A stretch of 64,000 nt of DNA from Sphingopyxis sp. (lineage in GTDB: Bacteria; Pseudomonadota; Alphaproteobacteria; Sphingomonadales; Sphingomonadaceae): the NCBI GenBank assembly GCA_013823985.1, contig PNNB01000015.1:310001-374000 (forward strand), given 5' to 3'. This document shows positions 8,525 through 17,283 of this stretch, one piece after another (the first letter of the stretch is position 1; every line of letters starts with the position of its first letter). The position numbers and the translations under genes are program-made. Below the pieces are notes generated by a model that was not told the origin of the DNA, searched no databases, and saw only the letters and a program-made list of their open reading frames with translations.

Positions 8525-10843
8525 ATGTCCAATGCTATCATAAGCTCGAACCATTCCGGACAGGTCGGTTTTGCGCAGGGTCGCCCCACGACAGCCGGCC
8601 CGCAGAACTTCTCGACGGTGGATAGCTCCGGCATTGGTGAATTCACCAATGTCTTGCTCCGCCATAAGAGACTTGTGCTCAGCATCATTGCCATCGTTAC
8701 CTTGAGCGCCTTTATCTGGCAGATCACACGCCCCACCCTCTACAGTTCAACGGTTTCAATGCAGGTCGAACTTATCGACGCCGTCGGTGTCAACCAGGCC
8801 GATGTCATGGCGAAGAACAACCAGCGCATTGCCAACGAGGTTAAACTTCACCGTTCACGTGCCGCAGCCGAAAAGGTCGTGCGTGACCTTGAGCTCTATG
8901 ATCGTGCGGATTTCAAGAAAGACATGGGCAAGACCCCGGTAGGTGGAAAGAAACAGAAGATCCGCAAGGCGGCAACCCGTCTGTTGGAAATGTCCGAAAT
9001 CACCATGCAGGAAGGATCGGACCTTGTCGAAATTACGGTAGAGTCGCGTTCAGCCGAAATGGCGACGCTGATTGCCAACCAATATCCTATTTCCGTGCAA
9101 TCCATTCGTACGAAAAAAGCCGAAGAGCGCAGCAAAGAACTGCTGGCCTCGCTGACCAAGAAGCAGGAAGAGACTGCTAAGATAGCTGAAGAAACGGCAA
9201 AGGCGGTTTCCGATTTCCGTATTGCCAATGGCATGCTTGCCGGTGCAGCCGGGACTGAAGACCTCAGCCAGATTAACCGCATCCAAAGCGAAGCTATTTC
9301 CGCCTCTGCAATGAGCGCCGGTTCCTCTTCACGCAGCGCAGGTGTTGCGGCTGCCGCGGGTATCCGGAGTATTGCGGGCGCCAGCAACGCTTCAACACAA
9401 GCGCTAGAGCGTCAGGAAGCCGATCTCACCACGCAGTTGGCAAGCAAGTCGGAAACCTTCGGCAACAGCCATCCTGAAATCATTGCCCTATCGGCAACCT
9501 TATCACGTGTCCGTCAGGATCTTTCGCGGGAACGTAGCCGCGCCGCATCCGATGCGGCCGCCGTTGCCGGTGCCGAAGGTGCACGTATGGCGCAAATGGC
9601 ACGCAGCGATGCTTCGGGCGATGCAGCGCGCGCCGGTCAATTGCGCGCGCAGCTCAACGCACTCACCGGCAAGGCCTACAGCAATATCCGCAATGTTGTG
9701 GAATTGGAGACTTTGTCGCGCCAGGCCGAACAGGCCGTGAAGGCGTATAACCAGATCACCGAGCGCGTTTCGGAAATTCGTGCCAAGAACCCTCTGGAAG
9801 GTGTCAACACCACAGTCGTTTCGCCGGCGTCGGTGAATGAAAAGCCGGTTTCACCGCAGCCTTTCAAGATTACCACGATGGCGCTTCTGGCATCTGCCGT
9901 TATGGCTTTCCTCGTCGCCTTTGCCATTGACTTGTTCGACAACAAATTGCGCAACTCGGCGCAAATCCGGAAGCTTTTCGGCCTGCCCACATTTGGTATG
10001 TTGCCGTTCATCGAAGCCAATTTTGGCAGCAAGATCGAAGAAAGCCCGGTTCTTCAGGACCCGCAATCGCTCTTTTCGGAAGTGGCACGCGCTGCCTATT
10101 TCGACGTCAATGCTTTGAGCACGCCGAACCAGTGCCAGACCGTGCTGATTACCTCACCTTTGCCGGGCGATGGTAAGTCGGTGGTATCGGTGACGCTGGC
10201 GGCCGCCGCAATGGCTGTTGGCAAGCGGGTTGCGGTGATCGATCTCGATCTGCGCAAGACCGGCCTCATCCAGCAAATGAAGCGGGCCGACACGCCCGAC
10301 CTGATCGAGATTTTGAAAGGTCATGTCGATTTTTCGAAGATCGCGCCGCCCATGCTGCCCAACGATAGCGACCTGGACCAGATCGACACGGAAACAGCTA
10401 TCGACACCAGCCGGATTGCCCTGATCAGTGCAACCAAGCCGGTGGCCGAGCCAGCCCGCCTGCTCGGCTCGCGCGCGTTGCAGATATTGCTCACCGATCT
10501 GCGGACGAAGTTCGATTTCATCGTGATCAACGCGCCTGCGACCTTGGCCGTTAAAGATGCCCGCACCATGTGCAGCTTTGCCGACCATACTGTCGTCGTT
10601 GCACGCTGGGGCAAGACGACCATCGACCAGATGAATGCGACGATGGAAATGCTGGGCATTAACCGTGTCGCGGGCGTCATCTTCGACCAGGTCAATTATG
10701 AAGAGCATGCGCGTGGCCGCTATGGCGATGCCATCCAATATTATTGGGAATCGGCAAGCTATTACACCGATATCGGTCGGACCAAGTCCAAGATGCCAGC
10801 CTGGTTCAACCGGATGTTCGGCAAAAAATCCTATGTCGACTGA
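8525..10843 (+). CDS. Wzz/GumC-type co-polymerase fused to BY-kinase domain
   Basis: 772 residues. A Wzz-like domain begins with a membrane helix at about residues 50-67, then a long periplasmic coiled-coil-rich region, then a second helix near 445-465 preceded by a Pro-containing motif (NEKPVSPQPFK). The cytosolic ATPase follows: Walker A in LPGDGKS (about residue 548), Walker A' VIDLDLRKTG, and the Walker B position reading IVINAPA instead of the usual IIDTPP. The C-terminus is tyrosine-rich (QYYWESASYYTD, SYVD), the usual autophosphorylation cluster. Such proteins set chain length and control Wzy-dependent export. It heads a rightward operon. Confidence 0.92.
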   Translation: MSNAIISSNHSGQVGFAQGRPTTAGPQNFSTVDSSGIGEFTNVLLRHKRLVLSIIAIVTLSAFIWQITRPTLYSSTVSMQVELIDAVGVNQADVMAKNNQRIANEVKLHRSRAAAEKVVRDLELYDRADFKKDMGKTPVGGKKQKIRKAATRLLEMSEITMQEGSDLVEITVESRSAEMATLIANQYPISVQSIRTKKAEERSKELLASLTKKQEETAKIAEETAKAVSDFRIANGMLAGAAGTEDLSQINRIQSEAISASAMSAGSSSRSAGVAAAAGIRSIAGASNASTQALERQEADLTTQLASKSETFGNSHPEIIALSATLSRVRQDLSRERSRAASDAAAVAGAEGARMAQMARSDASGDAARAGQLRAQLNALTGKAYSNIRNVVELETLSRQAEQAVKAYNQITERVSEIRAKNPLEGVNTTVVSPASVNEKPVSPQPFKITTMALLASAVMAFLVAFAIDLFDNKLRNSAQIRKLFGLPTFGMLPFIEANFGSKIEESPVLQDPQSLFSEVARAAYFDVNALSTPNQCQTVLITSPLPGDGKSVVSVTLAAAAMAVGKRVAVIDLDLRKTGLIQQMKRADTPDLIEILKGHVDFSKIAPPMLPNDSDLDQIDTETAIDTSRIALISATKPVAEPARLLGSRALQILLTDLRTKFDFIVINAPATLAVKDARTMCSFADHTVVVARWGKTTIDQMNATMEMLGINRVAGVIFDQVNYEEHARGRYGDAIQYYWESASYYTDIGRTKSKMPAWFNRMFGKKSYVD

Positions 10844-10845
10844 TT

Positions 10846-10869
10846 AGAGGCCAGTGCAAACTGGCCTCT
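10846..10869 (+). terminator. Hairpin after the Wzz/kinase gene
   Basis: Perfect 10-bp stem (10846-10855 with 10860-10869) and a GCAA tetraloop, three bases past the stop codon. No U-run follows, so it may be an mRNA-stabilising or partial-termination hairpin that sets the kinase apart from the downstream genes rather than a full terminator. Confidence 0.6.
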
Positions 10870-10902
10870 CCGCCCTCAGGCAATTAGAATAAGGTGTGGT
10901 TT

Positions 10903-11625
10903 GTGCGCATAGCGGTTATCAGCGATATCCATTCTGCTTACGCCCCCTTTGCTACCGCTTTGTCGGATGCGCGGGCCGCCGGATTTGACCAGCTCATTCT
11001 GTTGGGCGATATCTTCACCTATGGCTTGGAACCGGTGAAATGCGCGGAACTCGCGGCCGATGCCATTGCGAAGGACGGAGCGCTGCTGGTGGGTGGGAAC
11101 CACGACCAGCTTTATATCGATATGGAGCGCGGCCAGACCGACTATTTTGACCGGATGCCCGACTGGATCAAGCAATCGGCCGATTGGACGTGGGCGCAAC
11201 TGGGCAAACATTGGCCCGAAACGCTGCCCATCGTGCACGAATGGCATAGCGGCCCGCTGTTCATGGCGCATGCCAACCCCTTTGGTTATGGCGACTGGAC
11301 CTATATGTCGGGCGAAACCGAAATGACGCGTGCGGCTGCCGTATGTGCGCAGCGCGGCTATCGCTATGGCGTCTTCGGGCATCTGCACCGCAGCCGCCAT
11401 TATGCCGACGCCAATGCCGAAATCCATGTGGTGGGTGCCGTCGGCCAACCCCGTTCTGCCGACGATCGCACGCCGCACTGGGCCATGATCGAACTGGGCA
11501 ACGAAAAATTGACACTTGAACGGCATAATATAGCCTTCGACGCGGCGGCGCACTGCCGCGACATCCGGCAACATCCTGCTTTCTCGCCCAGCACCAAAGA
11601 CAAATTATGTGGATTTTTTGAATGA
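10903..11625 (+). CDS. Metallophosphoesterase family protein
   Basis: 240 residues from GTG 10903; TAAGG at 10890-10894 has ideal spacing to it, whereas an in-frame GTG at 10894 would overlap that ribosome site. Calcineurin-like metal motifs are in order: SDIHS near the start, LGDIF, GGNHD (about residue 65), and FGHLHRS near the C-terminal third. The enzyme is probably cytosolic, as no signal peptide is seen; the substrate is unknown. Its stop overlaps the ATG of the ATP-grasp gene (ATGA), so it belongs to the polysaccharide operon. Confidence 0.88.
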   Translation: MRIAVISDIHSAYAPFATALSDARAAGFDQLILLGDIFTYGLEPVKCAELAADAIAKDGALLVGGNHDQLYIDMERGQTDYFDRMPDWIKQSADWTWAQLGKHWPETLPIVHEWHSGPLFMAHANPFGYGDWTYMSGETEMTRAAAVCAQRGYRYGVFGHLHRSRHYADANAEIHVVGAVGQPRSADDRTPHWAMIELGNEKLTLERHNIAFDAAAHCRDIRQHPAFSPSTKDKLCGFFE

Positions 11626-12614
11626 TGAAGATTGTAGTTACAGGCGCCGGCGCGGTTCTGGGACAGGGGATCATAAAGTCGCTCAAGTCAGCGTCGCTGC
11701 CCATCCAGATCATCGCGCTTGATCCCAATGCCCTGTCCGCAGGACTGCACTGGACCGATGACGCGCGCCTGATCCCGATGGCGACTGACCCCGACTATAT
11801 TGCCCGGGTCGAGGCCATTCTGGACGAAGTGCGTCCCGATGCCGTGCTGGTCGGCACCGATGTCGAACTCGCCCTCTTCGCGCAGAAACGTGCGGAGTGG
11901 GAAGCGCGGTTCAACACGCATATCCTCGTCAGCGCGGCCGATGTGATCGAGATCGCCGACGACAAATACCAGACCGCCCAGTTTCTTGAGGCGCACGGGC
12001 TGTCCAACCCGCAATCGGTCCGCGCCGAAGACAGCGCGGCACTGGAGCAGCTGATCGAAAGCATCGGCTTCCCCCTGATCGTCAAGCCACGCCGGGGCGC
12101 GCGCGCGGTGGGCGTGTCGAAGGTGCACAACCGGACCGAACTCGACGAAGCGCTGCGCGGGCGGCAGGACCTAGTTGTCCAGCAAATGGCGGGCGAGGAT
12201 GATCAGGAGTATACGGCCGGCGTGCTGTTCTTCGACGATAAGGTGCAAGCCTCGATCGTGCTTCGGCGTGACCTTCGGGACGGGAACACCTACCGCGCCT
12301 ATTCCGGCGATTTTCCGGATTATGAGAAATATGTCCACGATCTCGCCCACGCGCTGAAGCCTTATGGCCCGACCAACTTCCAGTTTCGCGTCGATGCGCA
12401 TGGCGTACCGCGCCTGTTCGAAATCAACGCGCGTTTTTCAGGCACGACGCCGATGCGCGCATTGTTCGGTTTCAACGAGGTCGAACTGTGCCTGCGCAAA
12501 CTGATCCTGGGTGAAGATATCACCCCGCCGACAATCCGGCACGGGACGGTGATCCGGTTCCTGGAGGAACAGTTTCTCGACCATAGCCAAATCGCGGCCG
12601 TGGGGCAGCCGTGA
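11622..12614 (+). CDS. ATP-grasp family ligase-like protein
   Basis: 330 residues. An N-terminal Rossmann-like domain (KIVVTGAGAVLGQGI) resembles the pre-ATP-grasp fold of carbamoyl-phosphate-synthase-like proteins. The ATP-grasp core follows with FPLIVKPRRGARAVGV (ATP-binding Lys) and the metal-binding segment LFEINARFSG. Enzymes of this type join a carboxylate to an amine or another nucleophile; in polysaccharide operons they often modify sugars with amino acids. That role is inferred. Two adjacent ATGs (11622, 11625) are both possible starts. Its stop overlaps the next GTG. Confidence 0.85.
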   Translation: MMKIVVTGAGAVLGQGIIKSLKSASLPIQIIALDPNALSAGLHWTDDARLIPMATDPDYIARVEAILDEVRPDAVLVGTDVELALFAQKRAEWEARFNTHILVSAADVIEIADDKYQTAQFLEAHGLSNPQSVRAEDSAALEQLIESIGFPLIVKPRRGARAVGVSKVHNRTELDEALRGRQDLVVQQMAGEDDQEYTAGVLFFDDKVQASIVLRRDLRDGNTYRAYSGDFPDYEKYVHDLAHALKPYGPTNFQFRVDAHGVPRLFEINARFSGTTPMRALFGFNEVELCLRKLILGEDITPPTIRHGTVIRFLEEQFLDHSQIAAVGQP

Positions 12615-13525
12615 CCGGACAGCGGATTGCGGTCACGGGCGCAAGCGGCGCGATTGGTCGCCGCCTGATCGCCTTGTTGAAAAGCCGCGGCTTTTCCGTC
12701 GTCGCGCTCCAGCGGGATGCCGACTTTTCGCACGGCGAAGGCATCGACATTCGCCCGTTCACGCTCAACGATAGCGCCAACACCATGGCCGAACATCTGC
12801 ACGACGTAGATCAACTCGTGCATCTTGCCGCGATCATTCCGGGCAAGGTCCCGGGCGACGAAGGCGATGCTGCGCTCTGGAACGTCAACGTGCTCGGCAC
12901 ACAGCGGCTGGTCGAGGCTATGGCATTGGCCAAGGTCAAGCGTCTGGTGCTGACCGGCACAGCCAATGTCTACCGCGCGGACCAGGCCGAGGCATCGGAA
13001 GAATCTCCCTTTGGTCCGCAGTCGCGCGTTCTGTATCTGGCATCAAAGGCAGCGCAGGAATGGCTCGCCGCGAGCATGTGCAACGAACATGATATAGACC
13101 ATGCCATCTTGCGGATATCGTCGGTGATCGGCGACGGCCGGAGCATCATCGACAAATTGGCAGGTGATCTTGCCCGCGGCATCCCGGTACAGATTCAAGA
13201 TGGCGCCGCTTTCGGTGCAGATTTTATCGACTGCGAAGACGTGTGCGCAGGTTTGCTGCTCGCCGTCGAAACCGAATTGAACGGCGTTTACAATTTGTCT
13301 TCGGGCAAGCGCACAGAATTGATCGACGTTGTGATTAAATTGGCAGAGATTCTGGGCCGGCCATCCGAAGCCATCCAGATGGTGCACGCCAACCGCGCGC
13401 CCGATACCGGCTTTCCGGCCATCAACAGCGACCGTCTGCAAAGCTTCGGGTTTGCGCCGAAGCCCTTGCACAGCGTATTGCAGCGCATAGCCGGGGCAGC
13501 CGCCGGCGGGGGTGAGACAGCATGA
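12611..13525 (+). CDS. NAD(P)-dependent sugar epimerase/dehydratase (extended SDR)
   Basis: 304 residues from GTG 12611, which overlaps the upstream stop (GTGA). The nucleotide-binding motif GASGAIG lies near residue 10, and the SDR catalytic pair appears as YLASK. The pattern VKRLVLTGTANVY corresponds to the usual serine/threonine-containing strand. It likely makes or modifies a nucleotide-linked sugar, but the exact reaction cannot be read from the sequence. It is coupled to the phosphosugar transferase gene by a four-base overlap. Confidence 0.88.
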   Translation: MTGQRIAVTGASGAIGRRLIALLKSRGFSVVALQRDADFSHGEGIDIRPFTLNDSANTMAEHLHDVDQLVHLAAIIPGKVPGDEGDAALWNVNVLGTQRLVEAMALAKVKRLVLTGTANVYRADQAEASEESPFGPQSRVLYLASKAAQEWLAASMCNEHDIDHAILRISSVIGDGRSIIDKLAGDLARGIPVQIQDGAAFGADFIDCEDVCAGLLLAVETELNGVYNLSSGKRTELIDVVIKLAEILGRPSEAIQMVHANRAPDTGFPAINSDRLQSFGFAPKPLHSVLQRIAGAAAGGGETA

Positions 13526-14091
13526 GCATCATCATAAGCGCCTTGCGCCGCCTATTGGCCGCCGTTGCCCTCGTGGCGTTGCTTCCGGTCAACCTGATCA
13601 TCGCGGCGTTATTGCGGATCATGCAGGGGAAGAATGTTCTGTTCCGGCAAACACGGTCCGGCTTGGGAAGCAAGCCCTTTACGCTCGTGAAATTTCGCAC
13701 GATGCGCGACCTGCGTGATGCCGACGGCCAGTTACTTCCCGACGAGGATCGGGTTACAGGCATCGGCACATTTTTACGAAAAACCCGTCTCGATGAGCTG
13801 CCCAGTCTGTGGAATGTCGTCAACGGGGACATTGCCATTGTCGGTCCGCGGCCGCTGCTGCCGGAAACGATAGCCAATCTGGGCGAACGGGGTGTGAAAC
13901 GCGGATCGGTGCCTCCCGGATTGACGGGCTGGGCACAGGTGAACGGCAATACCTTGCTTTCCCTCGACGAGAAAATCGCACTCGACCTTTGGTATATCGA
14001 CAACGGCCATTGGCGGACGGATCTGTCGATATTGATCTCCACCCTTGGCGTGATGGCTGCGGGTGAAAAGCGCAGACGGCTTCAATCCTGA
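13522..14091 (+). CDS. PglC-like polyprenyl-phosphate sugar phosphotransferase
   Basis: 189 residues, the short form of the bacterial sugar-transferase family. It has one N-terminal hydrophobic segment (about residues 8-32), then the conserved LVKFRTM, TRLDELPSLWNV with the catalytic Asp-Glu pair, GPRPLLPE, and PGLTGWAQVNG. Such enzymes place the first sugar-1-phosphate on undecaprenyl phosphate at the inner membrane, so this is the best candidate for priming the repeat unit in this window. The ATG overlaps the epimerase stop. A hairpin follows the gene. Confidence 0.93.
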   Translation: MSIIISALRRLLAAVALVALLPVNLIIAALLRIMQGKNVLFRQTRSGLGSKPFTLVKFRTMRDLRDADGQLLPDEDRVTGIGTFLRKTRLDELPSLWNVVNGDIAIVGPRPLLPETIANLGERGVKRGSVPPGLTGWAQVNGNTLLSLDEKIALDLWYIDNGHWRTDLSILISTLGVMAAGEKRRRLQS

Positions 14092-14098
14092 TACAGAA

Positions 14099-14130
14099 AA
14101 GCCGGAATATCCTTCTGGATATCCCGGCTT
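14099..14130. terminator. Bidirectional terminator
   Basis: 14-bp arms (14099-14112 and 14117-14130) with a single mismatch and a TTCT loop, between the convergent sugar-transferase and LuxR genes. AAAA before and TATCTTTTC after give weak U-tracts in both directions. Confidence 0.75.
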
Positions 14131-14177
14131 CTATCTTTTCCTGTGTCCAGCCGCGAACCGGCTGGGGCATTGACAAA

Positions 14178-14903
14178 TTATTCTGCAGCGACCTGGACGT
14201 CGTCGTAGTTCATTTCGTCATCCAATTCCTTGACGTCGTCAGCAACGACCTGAACGCCATTGTTGAAAGCCCAAATCGCAGCCTGCGTACGATTGCTGAC
14301 CCGCAATTTGCGCAGGATTGCTTTGACATAGACCTTAACGGTCGCTTCGCTGATTTCGAGGCGACGGGCGATAACCTTGTTCGCATGGCCAACAAGCAAA
14401 TAACGCAAGGTGGTGATTTCACGCTCCGACAGGATGCGCGTAACGTCAGGGTTGCGTGCAAATTGGGGAACCTGGGTTTTTTCTTCCATGCCGGAAAGGT
14501 GCTGCGCCAATTGGCTTGGCATAACTTTCTCGCCCATAGCGACAAGCCGGAGAGACTTCATCAGGGCATCAAGGCTGATTTCCTTGACGATATAGCCATC
14601 GACGCCAAATTTGAAGGCATCGACAACTTCTTCAAGGTCGAATTGGTCCGAAAGCACAACTTTGCGTGACTTCGGGAAGCTTGAGTTCAACGCTTCCAAT
14701 TCGCTTTCGAGGTGCTCGGTTGTGCTGTTGTCCAGAATGAACAGGTTGGGCGATTCATCTTCGGCATTCGCGAGCAGGAACGAAGTCCCGCTTTCAACGG
14801 AAGCCTGTACCGAAAAATTTTCTTCGGCTAGAATGCGGCGGAGGCCTTCACGAGCAAGAGAGTTCTTGCCTACTACTACGGCGGATAAAATTGCATCGGT
14901 CAT
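14178..14903 (-). CDS. LuxR/NarL-family regulator with degenerate receiver
   Basis: 241 residues from ATG 14903; AAGG is eight bases upstream, and a TTG one codon earlier is less likely. The N-terminal domain follows the receiver fold (VVVGKNSLAREGL, LFILDNS, GYIVKEIS), but the acidic pair at the end of strand one is replaced by Gly-Lys. The C-terminal LuxR helix-turn-helix is typical: LSEREITTLRYLL, then ISEATVKVYVKAILRKL. It probably binds DNA and controls neighbouring polysaccharide genes, perhaps without phosphorylation. The acidic tail (about the last 20 residues) is unusual. Confidence 0.9.
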   Translation of the reverse strand: MTDAILSAVVVGKNSLAREGLRRILAEENFSVQASVESGTSFLLANAEDESPNLFILDNSTTEHLESELEALNSSFPKSRKVVLSDQFDLEEVVDAFKFGVDGYIVKEISLDALMKSLRLVAMGEKVMPSQLAQHLSGMEEKTQVPQFARNPDVTRILSEREITTLRYLLVGHANKVIARRLEISEATVKVYVKAILRKLRVSNRTQAAIWAFNNGVQVVADDVKELDDEMNYDDVQVAAE

Positions 14904-15704
14904 CAAACGTACCTTGTCCAGAAGATTTCACGTTTGCGACCCACGTAAACTTTACTTTTTGGTAAGTTTCTTAAAGTTATATAACTTCCGCAGACCTGTC
15001 GACCCCCAAAGGGCCATTTTTAGGCCAATTTTGCATTTTTTTGCATCTGCGAGATAACCATTTAAATGTCTGATTTTTAAAAGAATATTTCAATTCTTTG
15101 TATGAATTCGTCAGTGTCGTACCAGAGTGGGACACCCATCTATCCAAAGGTAAATAGCCGTAAAAGACCTCGGTCTAGCCATTTTGGATAAGTGATTCGT
15201 TTTGGTGATTCGCACGTTAACCATCTTTCTCGTCCCATTTTTTGGGCGCCAATGCAATCGATAGTATCCCATGGGGGATGCGATCAATCCCGAATGAACC
15301 TCGAAATGGCATGCTGCCAAAGGTCATTAGCTAATCTATAGCCTGGATGCCGATAATCTTATGCCGACCAGGTCCATCATGTGACACCGATTTGGCCATA
15401 CCAAAGTATCTAAGGACAGTTTTCAGCGAACGGCCTTCAAAAAATTCAATAGATTCAATGAAATGCGCGAATAATTTACACTATCTCATTGAATTTGAAT
15501 ATAAATGTCGGAACATGCCGGGATTTACGCGATCTGGTGGAAATTTTATCCATCTAATATCATTCGGATAGCTGCCCTGTCCATTAATCATTGCGTTACT
15601 ATCTTTTCTAACATAGCGTTACTATTTTAAAGGCACTTTCGACTTCTTCCTGCTTCCGCCTCATTTGACCGGCGGACGGACGATTGAGATTTGGAGCCTT
15701 TAAA
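14904..15704. other. Long AT-rich intergenic region
   Basis: About 800 bases with no convincing gene. Seen in it: near-palindrome ATCCCATGGGGGAT at 15266-15279; a 17-base element at 15236-15252 that recurs with one mismatch at 45043-45059; and direct repeats of GCGTTACTAT at 15594-15603 and 15617-15626 (23 bases apart) upstream of the next gene. It could hold the LuxR promoter, another promoter or a small RNA; none can be shown from sequence alone. Confidence 0.55.
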
Positions 15705-15872
15705 ATGTCACGTCGCACTTCTCGCCGCTCCGCCGGCGCCCAACGCACATCGGTGTCGTTTGAAATGGTACCGCCGCAAACGGTGCGCGGCCCCGGTCGT
15801 GCCGAAAAGTTGTTTACGCTTCTGATCACCATCACCGCGATTATGTGCACGCAAATTCCGGCGGACGGGTGA
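15705..15872 (+). CDS. Short frame, possible displaced N-terminus of the lyase
   Basis: 55 residues from ATG 15705, with GGAG seven bases upstream. The sequence is Arg/Ser-rich at first and then has one hydrophobic stretch (LFTLLITITAIM, about residues 36-47). It ends at a TGA 28 bases inside the following lyase frame. It looks like an export signal or membrane anchor that has been put out of frame with the lyase domain, but it could be an independent small protein. No family recognised. Confidence 0.4.
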   Translation: MSRRTSRRSAGAQRTSVSFEMVPPQTVRGPGRAEKLFTLLITITAIMCTQIPADG

Positions 15873-17167
15873 TCCCTGTCACAACGCTTGCCGATTCCGG
15901 TGCTGGGTCCTTACGCGAATGCATGATGGCAACCGGACCGCGCACCTGTGTGTTCCGTGTGGCCGGTACTATTGAGCTGCTGCGGCAGATCAAACCGACC
16001 TCCGGCAATCTGACCATTGCTGGCCAGACAGCTCCGGGCGGCGGTATTGCCCTCAAAAACCATCCGTCCAACCTGACGGGGTCACCATTCTATTTCAACA
16101 ACCCCCATAATATTGTCCGGCACATCCGGATCCGGCCCGGTCCTACGAGCGGTACAAAGCAGGATACCACGGACAGCATCACCATCGATGCCGGCGCTGC
16201 GCATACGATCATCGACCATGTGTCATTGTCCTGGGCTACCGATGAGCCGTTCAACACGACAAAGACGGCTTCCAATGTCACTATACAATGGTCGCTGGTT
16301 TATGAGGGGTTGAGCAAATCCACCCATATTTCCGGTGAGCATGCCAAGGCGATGTTTCTGGAAGGCGACAATATCACGGCACATCATGTCTTCATGGCCC
16401 ATGCCACCGACCGTATGCCCAACGCGGGTGTCGGTAGCCGCGTCGACTTCGTAAATCTGATTTCGTACAATATGCGCGAGAAAGCGCATCAATATTTCTC
16501 CATGAAGCAAAAGCAAAGCGCGGCGACCAGCGGGCTGACCCGAACAGCAAATATAGTCGGTAACTGGGTGTCCATGGGGACTAATTCGTTGCGCGGCATT
16601 TCGATCTATGGGGGCAATTATGACGAGCAGTTTTCGACCAACCCCGGATTTGCGCAATTTTACCTGTACCAGAACATCGATGGCCGGCGACGGAACACGA
16701 CATTGTCCGAAAAACTGTTCTTTGACCCTGCCGACTGGAAATATGTTCTCCCGCAACCTGTCGGCACGTTGAGCGTGCAGCTTTTCACTCCCGCCGAGCA
16801 GGCCGTACGGGACATCACGGCATTTGCCGATGCGTTCCCCCGCGATGCGGCCGATAAAAGGGTCTTGCAGGGATTCCTAAGCTGCGGAGGTTCGATTATC
16901 GACCATCCATCGCAAGTAGGCGGATGGCCCGCATTGGCTGGCGGCACAGCGTACACAGACGCCGATGTCGACGGTATGGATGACAATTGGGAAAAGAGCA
17001 GAGGCATCAGCAGCGCACATGCGGACGCCGACGGTGACGGTTATACCAATTTGGAAGAGTTTCTGAACGAATTGGCCGGTGATCAGGATTTTGCCGGAAA
17101 CTTCATTAGCCGTGTTGGCGCGGGCAGCGGTAGCTTACCGCCCGTAAACTGTAACATAATCCCCTAG
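15845..17167 (+). CDS. Pectate-lyase-like beta-helix protein, N-terminally truncated
   Basis: 440 residues counted from GTG 15845; the frame is open upstream only to a TGA at 15761. Homology to paralogues at 17.3-19.0 and 45.1-46.6 kb starts abruptly at GGRVIPVTTLADSGAGSLR, so the signal peptide and the first beta-strand segment (FPTAEGFGAA in the paralogues) are missing. The rest is complete: TIAGQTAPGGG, DHVSLSWATDEP, RHIRIRPG, and a C-terminal calcium-type repeat DGMDDNWE...DADGDGYTNLEEFLNE. Without an export signal it is likely a decayed copy, or relies on the short frame at 15705 through an upstream frameshift. Confidence 0.8.
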   Translation: MHANSGGRVIPVTTLADSGAGSLRECMMATGPRTCVFRVAGTIELLRQIKPTSGNLTIAGQTAPGGGIALKNHPSNLTGSPFYFNNPHNIVRHIRIRPGPTSGTKQDTTDSITIDAGAAHTIIDHVSLSWATDEPFNTTKTASNVTIQWSLVYEGLSKSTHISGEHAKAMFLEGDNITAHHVFMAHATDRMPNAGVGSRVDFVNLISYNMREKAHQYFSMKQKQSAATSGLTRTANIVGNWVSMGTNSLRGISIYGGNYDEQFSTNPGFAQFYLYQNIDGRRRNTTLSEKLFFDPADWKYVLPQPVGTLSVQLFTPAEQAVRDITAFADAFPRDAADKRVLQGFLSCGGSIIDHPSQVGGWPALAGGTAYTDADVDGMDDNWEKSRGISSAHADADGDGYTNLEEFLNELAGDQDFAGNFISRVGAGSGSLPPVNCNIIP

Positions 17168-17183
17168 ATCCTGGCCCCTAATA

Positions 17184-17242
17184 CAGGATCAGAGGAAAGG
17201 GCGTGCGGAATGCTGGACACAAATCCCGACATCCGCACGCCC
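17184..17242. terminator. Terminator between convergent lyase genes
   Basis: A perfect 11-bp stem pairs 17199-17209 with 17232-17242 around a 22-base loop. A second small stem pairs 17067+100 bases (17167-17173) with 17184-17190. They sit between the ends of two convergent lyase genes, with a weak T-run on the minus side (CCCTTTCC). Confidence 0.6.
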
Positions 17243-17283
17243 GAATTCACTTTTGGAGTGACGGCAGATTCAAATCCCGAAAG

